Shown here in pieces: positions 1-9,671 of a DNA stretch of 64,000 bases (position 1 is its first letter; every line of letters begins with the position of its first letter). The stretch covers positions 273,045-337,044 of the forward strand of contig CAJXSL010000003.1 in the NCBI GenBank assembly GCA_913060875.1, in the 5' to 3' direction. Below the pieces are notes generated by a model. It was given only the letters and a program-made list of their open reading frames with translations. It made no database searches and had not been told where the DNA came from. The DNA is from an uncultured Desulfobacteraceae bacterium. GTDB lineage: Bacteria; Desulfobacterota; Desulfobacteria; Desulfobacterales; UBA5852. The position numbers and the translations under genes are program-made.

Positions 1-1
1 C

Positions 2-508
2 ATTTCCGGTGCGATTCTGCATATCGTGAACGATGCCATCATGACCCTATGCGTGTTTCTTTCCGCGGCCGCCATCATTTCCAAAGTGGGCAGTGACGCC
101 ATTGACGACATGCAGGGGCTGTTCAAGAAAATGCCTGTGACCATGGGGGTTTTCGTGGTGGCGGGCTTGTCCATTATCGGTGTGCCGCCCACCTGCGGAT
201 TTTTCAGTAAATGGTATCTGATTTCAGGCGCTGTGGCCGCCGGCCAGTATGGATTTATGGCCGCGCTTTTGCTCAGCAGTCTGATCAATCTTGTGTTGTT
301 TTTCCGTATATTTGAAATTGCCTATTTCGAACCCTTCCATGACCACCATGGGGACCATGGCCATTTTGTTTCCGCGGTTCAGGAAGCCCCTTTCGAAATG
401 CTTGTGACACTGGTCGTGACCGCTGTTCTTCTGTTTGCGCTGGGGATCTATGCCGGAGATATCGTCAGCCAGATTATTGATCATGCCATTCCGGTGGGGA
501 TCACCTGA
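2..508 (+). CDS. Proton-conducting antiporter subunit (NuoM/MrpD-like), 5' end outside window
   Basis: This is the C-terminal part of a polytopic inner-membrane protein of the proton-translocating transporter family (NuoL/M/N and MrpA/D). The open frame runs in from the window edge, so the start is not here. The first residues (GAILHIVNDAIM) match the family stretch usually seen as HIxNHAxxK. The later LSIIGVPPTCGFFSKWYL matches the conserved loop with a GxPPxxGFxSKW pattern. A histidine-rich stretch (HDHHGDHGH) lies before the last helix. The stop is 3 nt before the next antiporter gene, so the two are co-transcribed. It should move H+ or Na+ as one channel of a multi-subunit complex. Family certain, exact complex not. 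Confidence 0.85.
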   Translation: MSGAILHIVNDAIMTLCVFLSAAAIISKVGSDAIDDMQGLFKKMPVTMGVFVVAGLSIIGVPPTCGFFSKWYLISGAVAAGQYGFMAALLLSSLINLVLFFRIFEIAYFEPFHDHHGDHGHFVSAVQEAPFEMLVTLVVTAVLLFALGIYAGDIVSQIIDHAIPVGIT

Positions 509-511
509 CCC

Positions 512-1990
512 ATGGACACCTTGATTTCGGTCAAACCGCTTATTGCCGTTCTTGTCTCGCTGCTTGCGATACCGCTGATCGGGTTCAGCCGTTCGCCCAA
601 TGTGCGTGAAGGCTGGACTTTTCTGGCGGCGGTGATCAAATTTGCTCTTGTGGCTTCCATGCTGCCGGCTGTTTTGCATGGTAAGGAGATTATCTGCCAG
701 GTTGTCGAGGTTTTGCCGGGGTTGAGTCTGGCCTTCCGTGTGGATGCCTTCGGGATGCTTTTCGCACTGGTGGCTTCCTTTCTGTGGATTATCACGTCCG
801 CCTACTCCATCGGCTATATGCGGGGGCTGGACGAACATGCCCAGACCCGTTATTTTTGTTTTTTCGCCGTTTCCCTGAGTGCGGCCATCGGGGTGGCGTT
901 TTCAGCCAACCTGCTGACCATGTATCTGTTTTACGAGATGCTCTCGCTGGCCACCTATCCTCTGGTCACCCACCATCAGGATGAGGAAGCCCGGACTTCC
1001 GGTCGGAAATATCTGCTGTATACGGTGGGTGCCTCCATCGGCTTGGTGCTGCCGGCCATGCTGGTGACCTATCATTTCACAGGCAACCTGGACTTCAGCC
1101 CCCAGGGGGTTCTGGCGGGAACCGCCTCCCGTGGCACGGTGGCCCTCCTCCTGTTCATGTTTGTCTTTGGATTTGCCAAAGCGGCTGTCATGCCGCTGCA
1201 TTCATGGCTGCCGGCGGCCATGGTGGCACCGACGCCGGTCAGCGCCCTGTTGCACGCGGTGGCGGTGGTCAAGGTCGGGGTGTTCAGCATCGTTCGTGTC
1301 ATCACCGGTATTTTCGGTACCGACATGCTACAGGCCTTCGATCTGAGCACACCTTTATTGTTCGTGGCCTCCACCACCATACTGGTGGGGTCTTTTATTG
1401 CCCTGTCCCAGGACAATCTCAAACGGATGCTGGCGTTTTCCACCATTGCGCAGCTTTCCTATATCGTTCTGGGTGCGGCCATGCTGTCGCCCAAAGGGGT
1501 TACCGGCGGCATGGTCCATATCGCCATGCACGCTTTCGGCAAAATCACCCTCTTTTTCTGCGCCGGGGCCATTTTCGTCGCCACGGGCAAAAAGAACATC
1601 AGCGAAATGACGGGCATCGGACGTCGGATGCCCGTGACCATGACGGCCTTTTTCATCGGGGCCCTCAGTATCATCGGGATGCCGCCCTGCGGCGGATTCC
1701 TGAGCAAATGGACATTGGTGCTGGGCGCGCTGGAGGCCGACCAGATCGCAATCCTGGCGGTTTTGCTTTTCAGTTCATTGCTGAATGCCGCTTATTTCAT
1801 GCCGGTGGTCTACCGGGCGTTTTTCTGCCCGCCGGAGGACGCGCTTTTCGAAGCCCGGGTCCAGGAGGCCCCGCTTTTCTGTGTGGTCCCGCTGGCCATC
1901 ACCGCCGTGATATCCCTGGTGCTGCTGGTCTACCCGCAACCGTTCATGCAACTGGCCGTCATGTCGGCGGCGAAAGTCACCGGATTGTAA
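512..1990 (+). CDS. Proton-conducting antiporter subunit (NuoN/MrpD-like)
   Basis: A 492-residue polytopic membrane protein of the NuoL/M/N-MrpD family, full length for the family (about 480-500). Visible marks are YEMLSLATYPLV in the middle helices (the conserved Glu of the proton channel), LHSWLPAAMVAPTPVSALLH (the HxWLPxAxxxAPxPVSALLH signature), a Lys-containing helix (VVKVGVF), HAFGKITLFF, and IGMPPCGGFLSKW near the end. It sits in an operon with at least two other antiporter-like subunits, so a complex I-like or Mrp-like cation/proton antiporter is likely. The ATG is 3 nt after the preceding stop. The ion specificity cannot be read from sequence. Confidence 0.9.
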   Translation: MDTLISVKPLIAVLVSLLAIPLIGFSRSPNVREGWTFLAAVIKFALVASMLPAVLHGKEIICQVVEVLPGLSLAFRVDAFGMLFALVASFLWIITSAYSIGYMRGLDEHAQTRYFCFFAVSLSAAIGVAFSANLLTMYLFYEMLSLATYPLVTHHQDEEARTSGRKYLLYTVGASIGLVLPAMLVTYHFTGNLDFSPQGVLAGTASRGTVALLLFMFVFGFAKAAVMPLHSWLPAAMVAPTPVSALLHAVAVVKVGVFSIVRVITGIFGTDMLQAFDLSTPLLFVASTTILVGSFIALSQDNLKRMLAFSTIAQLSYIVLGAAMLSPKGVTGGMVHIAMHAFGKITLFFCAGAIFVATGKKNISEMTGIGRRMPVTMTAFFIGALSIIGMPPCGGFLSKWTLVLGALEADQIAILAVLLFSSLLNAAYFMPVVYRAFFCPPEDALFEARVQEAPLFCVVPLAITAVISLVLLVYPQPFMQLAVMSAAKVTGL

Positions 1991-1993
1991 GTC

Positions 1994-2122
1994 ATGCACG
2001 AAGACCATGAAGAACTGATGGAACTGAAACACGACCCCGTCCCGGGCTACCGGCCGATTTTCTTTGTGGCCATTACGGTTGGCCTGGTTTATCTGGGCGT
2101 TATTTTTTTCAACACCCTGTAG
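1994..2122 (+). CDS. Small single-helix membrane protein of the antiporter operon
   Basis: A 42-codon reading frame lies in the gap after the NuoN-like gene. Its ATG is 3 nt after the previous stop. The product begins with an acidic, His-rich segment (MHEDHEELMELKHD) and ends with one hydrophobic helix (about residues 21-41, IFFVAITVGLVYLGVIFF). This is the shape of a small accessory subunit. Same-strand placement inside the operon and a clear single membrane span support it being real. No family is recognised. It may be an assembly or stabilising subunit of the antiporter complex, which is inference. Confidence 0.65.
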   Translation: MHEDHEELMELKHDPVPGYRPIFFVAITVGLVYLGVIFFNTL

Positions 2123-2197
2123 TACGGCAGGTATCGGTGCGGGCCGTTAGGCCCGTCGCTGTTGTTTTCCCAAAAGGCCTGCCCGGAGGTTCTATAT

Positions 2198-2458
2198 ATG
2201 CACCCAAAGTCGCCGGATGAAAAAACCTATCTGTTCGACAAGCCCAAAAACGTCAAACGGGTGTTCCTTTTTTTCTATTCCGCGCTCGTTTTGCTTCTGA
2301 TCGCCGAGTTTTTTGTGCATAAACACCCCCATTTTCCGTGGGAGGGATGGTGGGGGTTTTATGCGGTCTACGGTTTCGTGGCCTGTGTATTGCTGGTGCT
2401 GGTGGCCAAGTATATCCTGCGGCCCCTGGTCAAACGCGGGGAGGATTATTATGATTAG
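2198..2458 (+). CDS. Small two-helix membrane protein of the antiporter operon
   Basis: An 86-residue protein with two predicted membrane spans (about residues 22-38 and 52-72) and a charged C-terminus (VKRGEDYYD). The ATG at 2198 was chosen because GGAGGT lies 7 nt upstream; a longer frame from 2162 has no ribosome-binding site. Its end overlaps the next gene by 8 nt (ATGATTAG), which indicates translational coupling. I do not recognise the family, but position and coupling make it a subunit or assembly factor of the same cation/proton antiporter. Confidence 0.75.
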   Translation: MHPKSPDEKTYLFDKPKNVKRVFLFFYSALVLLLIAEFFVHKHPHFPWEGWWGFYAVYGFVACVLLVLVAKYILRPLVKRGEDYYD

Positions 2459-4226
2459 CTCCCTGCCACCGGCAGCGCCCTTCATGCTCGGCGCCCTGCT
2501 CCTGCCGTTTTTGCGAGGGCACGTGCGGCGTGCGGTGATGCTGGCGCTCCCCGTGCTGGCCTTTATCAACCTGATCCATCTGCCCACCGGAGACAGCTGG
2601 ACCCTGTCGTTTTTAGGGCAGGAGTTGGTGCTGGCGCGGATCGATCGTCTGTCCCTGGTGTTCGGCTATATTTTTATCCTGATTGGCTTGATCACCACTA
2701 TTTATGCCCTGCATGTGGAAGAGACCGTACAGAACGTATCCGGCATGCTCTATACCGGCAGCGCGCTCGGGGTCGTTTTTGCCGGCGACTTTTTCACTTT
2801 TTTCATATTCTGGGAACTGCTCACGGTTTTCTGTGTCCAGCTGATCTGGGCCCGCCGCACCCGCCAATCCATGGGGGCCGGGTTTCGCTATCTCATGTTT
2901 CATGTGGCCGGCGGGTTGATTCTTCTGGCCGGGATCGTCCTGCGGGTGCACCATACCGGTTCCATTGAATTCGGTTTGATTGGTCTGGATGGACCAGGAT
3001 CACACCTCATATTTCTAGGACTTGGGATCAATTGCGCCTGGCCGCTGCTCCATACCTGGCTGTCGGACGCCTACCCTGAAGCCACCATCACCGGCACGAT
3101 TTTTTTGAGCGCGTTTACCACCAAAACGGCCGTGTATGCCCTGGCCCGGGCTTATCCGGGCACCGAGGCCCTGATCTGGATCGGGGCCGCCATGGCGGGT
3201 TTTCCGATTTTCTTTGCGGTGATTGAAAACGACCTGCGGCGGGTTCTGGCCTACAGCCTGATCAACCAGGTGGGCTTCATGGTCTGCGGTATCGGTATCG
3301 GCACCCAACTGGCCATCAACGGCGCCGTGGCCCATGCCTTTAACGATATTCTGTTTAAGGGTTTGCTGTTCATGACCATGGGGGCCGTCATGTACCGCAC
3401 GGGGAAGATCAACGCCACGGATATCGGGGGGCTCTACCGTACCATGCCCCTGACGTGCATTTTCTGTATCGTCGGGGCGGCTTCGATATCCGCGTTTCCG
3501 CTGTTCAGCGGATTTGTCAGCAAGTCCATGGTGATGGACGCGGCCGGCAGCGGACACATGCGATGGATCTGGTTTATTTTGCTGTTTGCTTCGGCGGGTG
3601 TGTTTCACCATGCCGGCATCAAGATTCCCTATTTCGCTTTCTTCTCCCACGACTCCGGGCTGCGGCCCAAGGAAGCGCCCCCGCATATGCTGCTGGCTAT
3701 GGGGATAACGGCGTTTCTTTGTATTTTTATCGGGTCCTTCCCGCAGTATTTGTACAGCATGCTGCCCTATCAGCCGGTGGGGTACGAACCCTACACCGTA
3801 CCGCATGTGGTGGCCCAGCTGCAGATCCTGTTTTTTTCGGCGTTGGCCTTTGCCCTGCTGCTGCTGTCCGGCATCTACCCGGCCGAGATCCGCTGTGTCA
3901 ATTTGGATGCGGACTGGTTTTATCGCAAAGGGGCGCGTCTTTTCTACGGGGCGATGGACAGATGCTTCAATCGCCTGAACCAGGTGTGTGACCAATGGCT
4001 GGCCCGGGGATTGACCGGTGCCGTCAATCGGTTTTGCCGCAATGCCCCGGCGCGCGTCAGCAGCTGGTTCTTGCTGCCGTTCCATCGCCTGGTCAAAGCG
4101 GGGGATGGCAATCCCCGTAGCTTGGGCCAGTCGATTCAGGAGGCGTTTGACAAGGGCGTAATCCCGGTGGGTTTGAGTGCGGCCGTCTCCGGACTCTTTT
4201 TGGTGCTGCTTTTTTTCCTAAAATAA
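2451..4226 (+). CDS. Long MrpD/NuoL-like antiporter subunit
   Basis: A 591-residue polytopic protein, the third antiporter-like subunit in the cluster. Family marks include FWELLTVFCVQLIW (channel Glu), LLHTWLSDAYPEATITGTIFLSAFTTKTAVYAL (shortened here to LHTWLSDAYPEATITG plus TTKTAVYAL), HAFNDILFKGLLFM and FPLFSGFVSKSMVM. After the usual core there is an extra tail of roughly 120 residues with a soluble segment (NRFCRNAPARVSSW) and a last hydrophobic helix, like NuoL-type extensions. The start at 2451 overlaps the preceding stop, with GGGGAGG upstream. It is the last gene of the operon in this window. Confidence 0.85.
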   Translation: MISSLPPAAPFMLGALLLPFLRGHVRRAVMLALPVLAFINLIHLPTGDSWTLSFLGQELVLARIDRLSLVFGYIFILIGLITTIYALHVEETVQNVSGMLYTGSALGVVFAGDFFTFFIFWELLTVFCVQLIWARRTRQSMGAGFRYLMFHVAGGLILLAGIVLRVHHTGSIEFGLIGLDGPGSHLIFLGLGINCAWPLLHTWLSDAYPEATITGTIFLSAFTTKTAVYALARAYPGTEALIWIGAAMAGFPIFFAVIENDLRRVLAYSLINQVGFMVCGIGIGTQLAINGAVAHAFNDILFKGLLFMTMGAVMYRTGKINATDIGGLYRTMPLTCIFCIVGAASISAFPLFSGFVSKSMVMDAAGSGHMRWIWFILLFASAGVFHHAGIKIPYFAFFSHDSGLRPKEAPPHMLLAMGITAFLCIFIGSFPQYLYSMLPYQPVGYEPYTVPHVVAQLQILFFSALAFALLLLSGIYPAEIRCVNLDADWFYRKGARLFYGAMDRCFNRLNQVCDQWLARGLTGAVNRFCRNAPARVSSWFLLPFHRLVKAGDGNPRSLGQSIQEAFDKGVIPVGLSAAVSGLFLVLLFFLK

Positions 4227-4275
4227 TCTGCTGCCGGTGACAGGCGTTGAGGCCTCGAGCCTTCAGAGGTGAAAC

Positions 4276-4755
4276 ATGCTTTCCTACGATGAAGTAAGAG
4301 ATATCATCATTTTGAGCAATTTGAGCGACGCGATGCTGGATACGGTGATACCCCACCTGGACATCCTGCAGTTTGAAGAAGACGATATCATTTTCCAGGA
4401 GGGCGATCCGGCGGAGCGCATGTATTTTCTCAAGCGGGGCAAAATCCTGCTTGAAAAACGGATTTCCGATAAAATTTCGTTCGCCATCGGCGCCGTGAAA
4501 CCGGGTTATTCGTTTGGATGGTCGGCGGTGATGGGCGGGGGCATGATGTACACGTCCACCACGCTTTGTGCGGAACCCTGCCAGGTATATTCCATAAGGT
4601 CGGAAAAAATTCGCAATTTGCTCAAGAGCGATTATGCGATGGCCTATCTGTTCCAGCAACGTCTTCTGTGGATTGTCAAAAGCCGGCTGGATCACCGTAC
4701 GAGCCAGTTTGTCACGGTTCTGCGCAACCACCCGGATATCGAAAGCCTGATATAA
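4276..4755 (+). CDS. Cyclic nucleotide-binding (CRP-like sensor) domain protein without DNA-binding domain
   Basis: A 159-residue single-domain protein. Residues about 12-130 form a cNMP-binding beta-roll: LDILQFEEDDIIFQEGDPAERMYFLKRGKI matches the start of CRP-type domains (pieces such as IIFQEGDPAERMYFLKRG are diagnostic). The later part (SFGWSAVMGGGMMYTST) corresponds to the phosphate-binding cassette but lacks the standard GELALxxxxPRxAT residues, so cAMP binding is doubtful. There is no helix-turn-helix at the C-terminus. AGAGGTG precedes the ATG. It lies 49 nt after the antiporter operon and may be read with it. It may act as a redox, nucleotide or protein-protein sensor module. Confidence 0.75.
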   Translation: MLSYDEVRDIIILSNLSDAMLDTVIPHLDILQFEEDDIIFQEGDPAERMYFLKRGKILLEKRISDKISFAIGAVKPGYSFGWSAVMGGGMMYTSTTLCAEPCQVYSIRSEKIRNLLKSDYAMAYLFQQRLLWIVKSRLDHRTSQFVTVLRNHPDIESLI

Positions 4756-4913
4756 GGCATCGGTCGCCCTGTGGGCGCTTTCGGGTTGCGTCGTTACGGC
4801 CGCTTCACTCGAGCCCATCCAATCGTTTCCTCCTGTCACGCCGGCGTGGCATCATCGATGTTCGCCATGGGGGCGTCCCCTTTGATGCCGGCATGGGAAG
4901 GCCAAATGCCCGG

Positions 4914-4942
4914 TTGACTTTTAGCAAGGGCTACCATAAGAC
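4914..4942 (+). promoter_or_regulatory. Candidate sigma-70 promoter for panC
   Basis: TTGACT (4914-4919) is followed after 17 nt by TAAGAC (4937-4942). The -35 is good and the -10 weak. It is the best candidate in the 253-nt gap between the cyclic-nucleotide protein gene and panC. The rest of the gap shows only a short GC hairpin near 4765. Confidence 0.4.
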
Positions 4943-5008
4943 ACGGTTTGTTTTAACGTTAGTTGGTATGGAGGCCAACCCATCGAAATTATTTCCACGA
5001 TTGAAGAA

Positions 5009-5833
5009 ATGCAGCATCGGTCACGAGCGTTGCGGCAGGCGGGCCGAACCCTGGCTTTCGTGCCCACCATGGGCTACCTGCACGATGGCCACCTGGCCCT
5101 GATGCGCGAGGGGCGTCGTCTGGCCGATGTCCTGGTGGCCAGTATTTACGTGAACCCCACCCAATTCGCTCCCGGCGAGGATTTTGAAGCCTATCCCCGC
5201 GACATGGCCAAGGATTGCCGTCTGGCCGAAACCATCCCGGTGGACATCCTTTTTACGCCTGACGACCGGGCGATTTATGCCGATGGATGTCAGACGTTTG
5301 TGACCCCTCAGGACCTTGCGCAACGGATGTGCGGGCTGTCGCGCCCGATTTTTTTCCGCGGTGTGGCCACCGTGGTGACCAAGCTATTTCATATCGTCGC
5401 GCCCCACGTGGCGCTTTTTGGCGAAAAGGATTTTCAGCAGTTGACCATCATCCGGCGGATGGTCAGGGATCTCAATTTTGCCGTTGACATCGTGGGGGTT
5501 CCGACGGTGCGCGAACCGGACGGGCTGGCCATGAGCTCGCGCAATGCCTATTTGAAACCCGACCAGCGCCAGGCGGCGCTGAGCCTGAGCCAATCCCTGC
5601 AGGAGGCCCGGAAGCAGGTCGCCAATGGCGAAACCCGTGCGGACCGGATTATTGCCGCAACCACAGCACGCATTGAGGCCCACCCTGAAACCGCTATCGA
5701 TTATATCGTGATCGTCGACCCCGACACCCTTGAGAACGTGAACGTGATCGACCGCCCCGTTCGCATGGCGCTGGCAGTCAAAGTTGGTACGACACGATTG
5801 ATCGACAATATGCCGCTGGATCCCAACACCTAA
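5009..5833 (+). CDS. panC: Pantothenate synthetase
   Basis: Joins pantoate and beta-alanine with ATP to make pantothenate, for coenzyme A, in the cytosol. The nucleotidyl-transferase signature [13 protein letters not shown] lies at residues 19-31, and [28 protein letters not shown] and the KMSKS-like MSSRNAYL follow in order (each quoted in part). From ATG 5009 the protein is 274 residues, about nine short of the family, and no Shine-Dalgarno sequence fits. The frame stays open upstream to a TAA at 4937, with no ATG, GTG or TTG. GGAGG at 4970-4974 sits 7 nt before an in-frame ATC at 4982, which would give an N-terminus aligned with E. coli PanC. The true start may therefore be ATC 4982. Confidence 0.93.
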   Translation: MQHRSRALRQAGRTLAFVPTMGYLHDGHLALMREGRRLADVLVASIYVNPTQFAPGEDFEAYPRDMAKDCRLAETIPVDILFTPDDRAIYADGCQTFVTPQDLAQRMCGLSRPIFFRGVATVVTKLFHIVAPHVALFGEKDFQQLTIIRRMVRDLNFAVDIVGVPTVREPDGLAMSSRNAYLKPDQRQAALSLSQSLQEARKQVANGETRADRIIAATTARIEAHPETAIDYIVIVDPDTLENVNVIDRPVRMALAVKVGTTRLIDNMPLDPNT

Positions 5834-5886
5834 TTAAATATGGATGCGTAAACAGCGACCTGTACGCATTGAGGAGATTAAATCAC

Positions 5887-7056
5887 ATGGGTAATGAACA
5901 GTTTTTTTTCACATCCGAATCTGTAACCGAAGGACATCCCGACAAAGTTGCGGACCAGATCTCGGACGCCATTCTGGACGCCATCATCGCAAAGGATAAA
6001 GGCTGCCGGGTGGCCTGCGAAACGCTGGTCACCACGGGCCTCGCCTTCGTGGCGGGCGAAATCACCACGGAATGCTATGTCGACATTCCCCACATTATTC
6101 GCGAGACCATCCGTGAGATCGGTTATTGTTCTTCCCAGATGGGTTTCGACTGCCAGACCTGCTCGGTGGTAACCAGTATCGACCATCAGTCACCGGACAT
6201 CGCCCAGGGGGTCAATGTGGGTGAGGGCCTGTTCAAGGACCAGGGGGCTGGCGACCAGGGGTTGATGTTCGGTTTTGCCACGGATGAAACACCGGAATTG
6301 ATGCCCATGCCCATCATGTATGCCCATAAATTGACCCAGCGGCTGGCCACGGTCCGCAAAAACGGCGCGATTGATTTTTTGCGGCCGGACGGTAAATCCC
6401 AGGTCACCATCGAATATGAAAACGGAACGCCCAAACGGGTGGATACCATCGTTGTGTCAAGTCAACACAAGCCCGACGTTACCCATGAAACCATCCGCGA
6501 GGCGGTTATCGAAGAGGTGATCAAAAAAGTCATTCCGTCGGATATGATCGACGGCGATACGAAATATTTTATCAATCCGACCGGAAAATTTGTCGTGGGC
6601 GGCCCCATGGGAGATTGCGGTCTGACCGGGCGCAAGATCATCGTCGATACCTATGGCGGCCAGGGCAGCCACGGGGGGGGCTGCTTTTCCGGCAAGGATC
6701 CTTCCAAAGTCGACCGCAGTGCTTCCTACATGGGACGCCATATCGCTAAAAATGTGGTGGCTGCCGGCCTGGCCAAAAAATGCGAGGTTCAGGTGGCCTA
6801 CGCCATCGGTGTGGCCGAACCGGTGTCCGTGATGGTGGACCTGATGGGCACCGGCGTGATGCCCAAAAAACGGGTCAAGGAGATCATCCGTGAAGTGTTC
6901 GATCTCCGGCCGGCGGCGATTATTGAATACCTGGATTTGCTGAACCCCATTTACCGACCCACGGCCGCTTATGGCCATTTTGGCCGTTCGGAAAAGACCT
7001 TCACCTGGGAAAGCACATCCCGTGTGGATGAAATTCGGAATTTGGCCGGTATTTAA
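5887..7056 (+). CDS. metK: S-adenosylmethionine synthetase
   Basis: Makes S-adenosylmethionine from methionine and ATP. The 389-residue protein has the N-terminal [12 protein letters not shown] (His17 and Asp19 bind ATP/Mg), [12 protein letters not shown], and the glycine-rich loop [15 protein letters not shown]. The usual GGGAFSGKDPTKVDRS has Ala where this protein has Cys. The ATG at 5887 is preceded by GAGGAG at 5871-5876; an upstream in-frame TTG is unnecessary. It is followed by ahcY on the same strand, so synthesis of SAM and removal of its product S-adenosylhomocysteine are encoded together. No SAM riboswitch of a class I know is evident in the short upstream gap. Confidence 0.97.
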   Translation: MGNEQFFFTSESVTEGHPDKVADQISDAILDAIIAKDKGCRVACETLVTTGLAFVAGEITTECYVDIPHIIRETIREIGYCSSQMGFDCQTCSVVTSIDHQSPDIAQGVNVGEGLFKDQGAGDQGLMFGFATDETPELMPMPIMYAHKLTQRLATVRKNGAIDFLRPDGKSQVTIEYENGTPKRVDTIVVSSQHKPDVTHETIREAVIEEVIKKVIPSDMIDGDTKYFINPTGKFVVGGPMGDCGLTGRKIIVDTYGGQGSHGGGCFSGKDPSKVDRSASYMGRHIAKNVVAAGLAKKCEVQVAYAIGVAEPVSVMVDLMGTGVMPKKRVKEIIREVFDLRPAAIIEYLDLLNPIYRPTAAYGHFGRSEKTFTWESTSRVDEIRNLAGI

Positions 7057-7201
7057 CGGATGTTTTTAAAGAAAACGGCCCTTTGGGCCGAAATAGAGCT
7101 GACAAGGACCTTCGCGGGACCTATAGTCAGGGAAACAATGGTAAAATCCCGTGGCGGACAATCACGGGGACGAACATCATTATCGTAACAAGGAGTTTTA
7201 C
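7057..7201 (+). other. metK-ahcY spacer with hairpins
   Basis: The 145-nt spacer holds a GC hairpin CGGCCC-TTT-GGGCCG (7076-7090) without a following T-run on the plus strand. It also holds a second stem, CCCGTG (7148-7153) with CACGGG (7163-7168), just before the ahcY ribosome-binding site AAGGAG. A competing pairing GGGA (7131-7134) with TCCC (7147-7150) is possible. It may be a structured leader for ahcY. It does not carry the SAH-riboswitch core that I remember. Confidence 0.35.
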
Positions 7202-8656
7202 ATGACTGTTATTCGCATGAAAGATGCGCCTGGAGGGCTCATGGCGCTGGATCTTGCGTTGCCCCATAAAGTGGCCGACCTGTCCCTGGCGGAGTTCGGC
7301 AACAAGGAGATGAAGCTGGCCGAAAACGAAATGCCGGGACTTATGGCGGTGCGGGAAAAGTATGGTCCGGATCAACCCCTCAAGGGGCTGAAGGTTACCG
7401 GCAGCCTCCACATGACGATCCAGACGGCGATGCTGATCGAGACCCTCAAAGTTCTGGGGGCTGATATCCGTTGGGCCAGCTGCAATATTTTTTCCACCCA
7501 GGACCATGCGGCCGCGGCCATCGCCCAAAACGGATCGGCGGCCGTTTTTGCCTGGAAAGAAGAAACACTGGAAGAATACTGGTGGTGCACGGAAATGGCC
7601 TTGACCTGGCCGGACGGCAGTGGGCCGGATTTGATTGTCGACGACGGCGGGGACGCCACCCTGATGATCCACCAGGGGGTTCGGGTGGAGCAGAACCCCG
7701 AACTGCTGGAAAAAGATTACGACAATCCGGACATGCACTATCTCATGGCACGGCTCAAGGCGTCTTACGAAAGCGACCCTAAGCGCTGGAGCACCATCGC
7801 GGACAAGGTCCGGGGGGTTTCCGAAGAAACCACCACGGGTGTTCACCGTCTCTACCAGTTGGCCCGGGACGGAAAACTGCTGTTTCCTGCCATCAACGTC
7901 AACGATTCGGTGACCAAATCGAAATTTGACAATCTTTATGGCTGCCGCGAATCCCTTGCCGACGGCATCAAGCGGGCCACGGATATCATGATGGCGGGTA
8001 AAATCGTCGTGGTCTGCGGTTATGGCGATGTCGGCAAAGGCTGTGCCCGCTCCATGCGTGGATACGGTGCCCGCGTGCTGGTTACGGAAATCGACCCCAT
8101 TTGCGCGCTGCAGGCGGCCATGGAAGGCTTTGAAGTCGTGACCATGGAAGACGCCAGCCCCATGGGTGATATATTCGTTACGGCGACGGGCAATTATCTT
8201 GTGGTGACCGGGGCGCACATGGAGCAGATGAAAAACGAGGCCATCATCTGCAACATCGGGCATTTCGACAATGAAATCGATATGGGCTACCTGGAGAAGA
8301 ATCCGGTCTGCCAAAAGGAAACCATTAAGCCCCAGGTTGACAAGTGGACCTTGGCCTCCGGGCGTTCGATCATTGTTTTGGCCGAGGGACGCCTTGTGAA
8401 TTTGGGCTGTGCGACGGGACATCCCAGTTTCGTGATGAGCAACAGCTTTACCAACCAATGTCTGGCCCAGATTGAACTGGCGTCCGGCAAGCTGGAAAAA
8501 GAGGTGTATACGCTGCCCAAAAAATTGGATGAGGAGGTGGCCCGGCTGCATCTGGACCGGCTCGGTGTCCGTCTTTCTAAATTGACACAGGAACAGGCCG
8601 ACTATATCGGCGTCGAGGTGGCGGGGCCGTTCAAGCCGGATCATTATCGTTATTAG
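7202..8656 (+). CDS. ahcY: Adenosylhomocysteinase
   Basis: Hydrolyses S-adenosylhomocysteine to adenosine and homocysteine, using bound NAD. The 484-residue protein has the N-terminal [15 protein letters not shown], the substrate region [13 protein letters not shown], the NAD-binding Rossmann loop [11 protein letters not shown], and the conserved C-terminus FKPDHYRY. The ATG at 7202 has AAGGAG with good spacing; the longer frame from a GTG at 7151 has none. It is downstream of metK and completes the activated-methyl cycle, which fits the several methyltransferase genes elsewhere in the window. A strong terminator follows. Confidence 0.97.
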   Translation: MTVIRMKDAPGGLMALDLALPHKVADLSLAEFGNKEMKLAENEMPGLMAVREKYGPDQPLKGLKVTGSLHMTIQTAMLIETLKVLGADIRWASCNIFSTQDHAAAAIAQNGSAAVFAWKEETLEEYWWCTEMALTWPDGSGPDLIVDDGGDATLMIHQGVRVEQNPELLEKDYDNPDMHYLMARLKASYESDPKRWSTIADKVRGVSEETTTGVHRLYQLARDGKLLFPAINVNDSVTKSKFDNLYGCRESLADGIKRATDIMMAGKIVVVCGYGDVGKGCARSMRGYGARVLVTEIDPICALQAAMEGFEVVTMEDASPMGDIFVTATGNYLVVTGAHMEQMKNEAIICNIGHFDNEIDMGYLEKNPVCQKETIKPQVDKWTLASGRSIIVLAEGRLVNLGCATGHPSFVMSNSFTNQCLAQIELASGKLEKEVYTLPKKLDEEVARLHLDRLGVRLSKLTQEQADYIGVEVAGPFKPDHYRY

Positions 8657-8738
8657 GACTGGGACGAGAAGGGGGGCATCGAACCAAGACGCCGTTTGGT
8701 TCTGAGCCCTTGCCGCCTTATTTAAGAAAAAGTAAATG

Positions 8739-8774
8739 ACCGGCAGGTTGCACGATTTGATCTGCCGGTTTTTT
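8739..8774 (+). terminator. Rho-independent terminator after ahcY
   Basis: Stem ACCGGCAG (8739-8746) pairs with CTGCCGGT (8762-8769), followed by a run of six T (8769-8774). It ends the metK-ahcY transcript ahead of the convergent nadK gene. Confidence 0.85.
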
Positions 8775-8810
8775 GTTGGGCGGGATCTGCGTGGTGCGGC
8801 AACGTGTGAA

Positions 8811-9671
8811 TCAGGCCCGGCCTCCGCTCCAGCTCAGTTTGGCTTTGAGAACGTCGAAGTATTCACCGTCGGGCACCTGGATCATATAGACCGGGTGAGG
8901 GCTTTTTTCGATCAGGACGGCATCGCCATGATGGATTTCCAGGCCGGCCTGGCCGTCCAGTGTGAGGGTCAATTGGGGCGATTGCTCCTCAGGTTTGATC
9001 AGAATGCGGGTGCTGTCCGGCACGACAAGGGGGCGGTTGGTTAAGGTAAACGGGCAAATCGGCGTCATGACGATGCCCGGCACCTGGGGGTGGACAACCG
9101 GACCGCCCGCCGCCAGGGAATAGGCGGTGGACCCGGTGGGGGTCGAAACGATCAGGCCGTCGGCCCGGAAAGTGGTCAGATAGTGATCGTTGATATAGGT
9201 GGGGATAAGGGCCAGGCGTGCCAGGGTGCCCGTATTCATGACCACATCGTTTAAAACCGTTTCGCGGTAGTGGGTTTGGCCGTCCCGGACGACGGTGGCA
9301 ACCAGTCGCATACGATGCTCAATTTGAAAATTGTTTGTCAAAACTGCTTCGGCGGCCGCAAACAGGTCGTCGGCAGCGATTTCCGCCAAAAAGCCAACTT
9401 CCCCGAACTTGACGCCCAGGATCGGTATGGGCGCATCACCAATCCAGCGGACCGCGCTTAGAAACGTACCATCGCCCCCAAGAACGAAAACACACGCCAA
9501 CCGGCGGGTGGCGGCGTTGTCATTGGTGGCGCTGCTGATGGCATCGGGGCGGATGCGGTTGACACCAACTCCGTGGTCCTTGAGCCAGGCCTCCAGACGA
9601 TCCGCCGTCTTCTGGGCTTCCGGTACCGTTTTGACGACTAGGGCAATCGGATCCACCGTATTGTCTCCCAT
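8811..9671 (-). CDS. nadK: NAD kinase
   Basis: Phosphorylates NAD to NADP with ATP or polyphosphate. The 286-residue protein has the catalytic GGDGTFLSA motif (about residues 64-72), the LNDVVMNTG motif, and the glycine/threonine-rich [19 protein letters not shown] of the conserved domain. The length is normal for the family. It is convergent with ahcY and divergent from the cupin gene. Two NAD salvage genes lie about 6 kb away, though not in the same operon. Confidence 0.95.
   Translation of the reverse strand: MGDNTVDPIALVVKTVPEAQKTADRLEAWLKDHGVGVNRIRPDAISSATNDNAATRRLACVFVLGGDGTFLSAVRWIGDAPIPILGVKFGEVGFLAEIAADDLFAAAEAVLTNNFQIEHRMRLVATVVRDGQTHYRETVLNDVVMNTGTLARLALIPTYINDHYLTTFRADGLIVSTPTGSTAYSLAAGGPVVHPQVPGIVMTPICPFTLTNRPLVVPDSTRILIKPEEQSPQLTLTLDGQAGLEIHHGDAVLIEKSPHPVYMIQVPDGEYFDVLKAKLSWSGGRA

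Noticed and set aside
7118-7185. Cobalamin-riboswitch-like bases (AGTCAGGGAAAC, GGTAAAATCCC, GGCGGAC) before ahcY
   Set aside because: The pieces are in the wrong order for the B12 fold, the spacing is too short, and no conserved B12 box with its closing stem is present.
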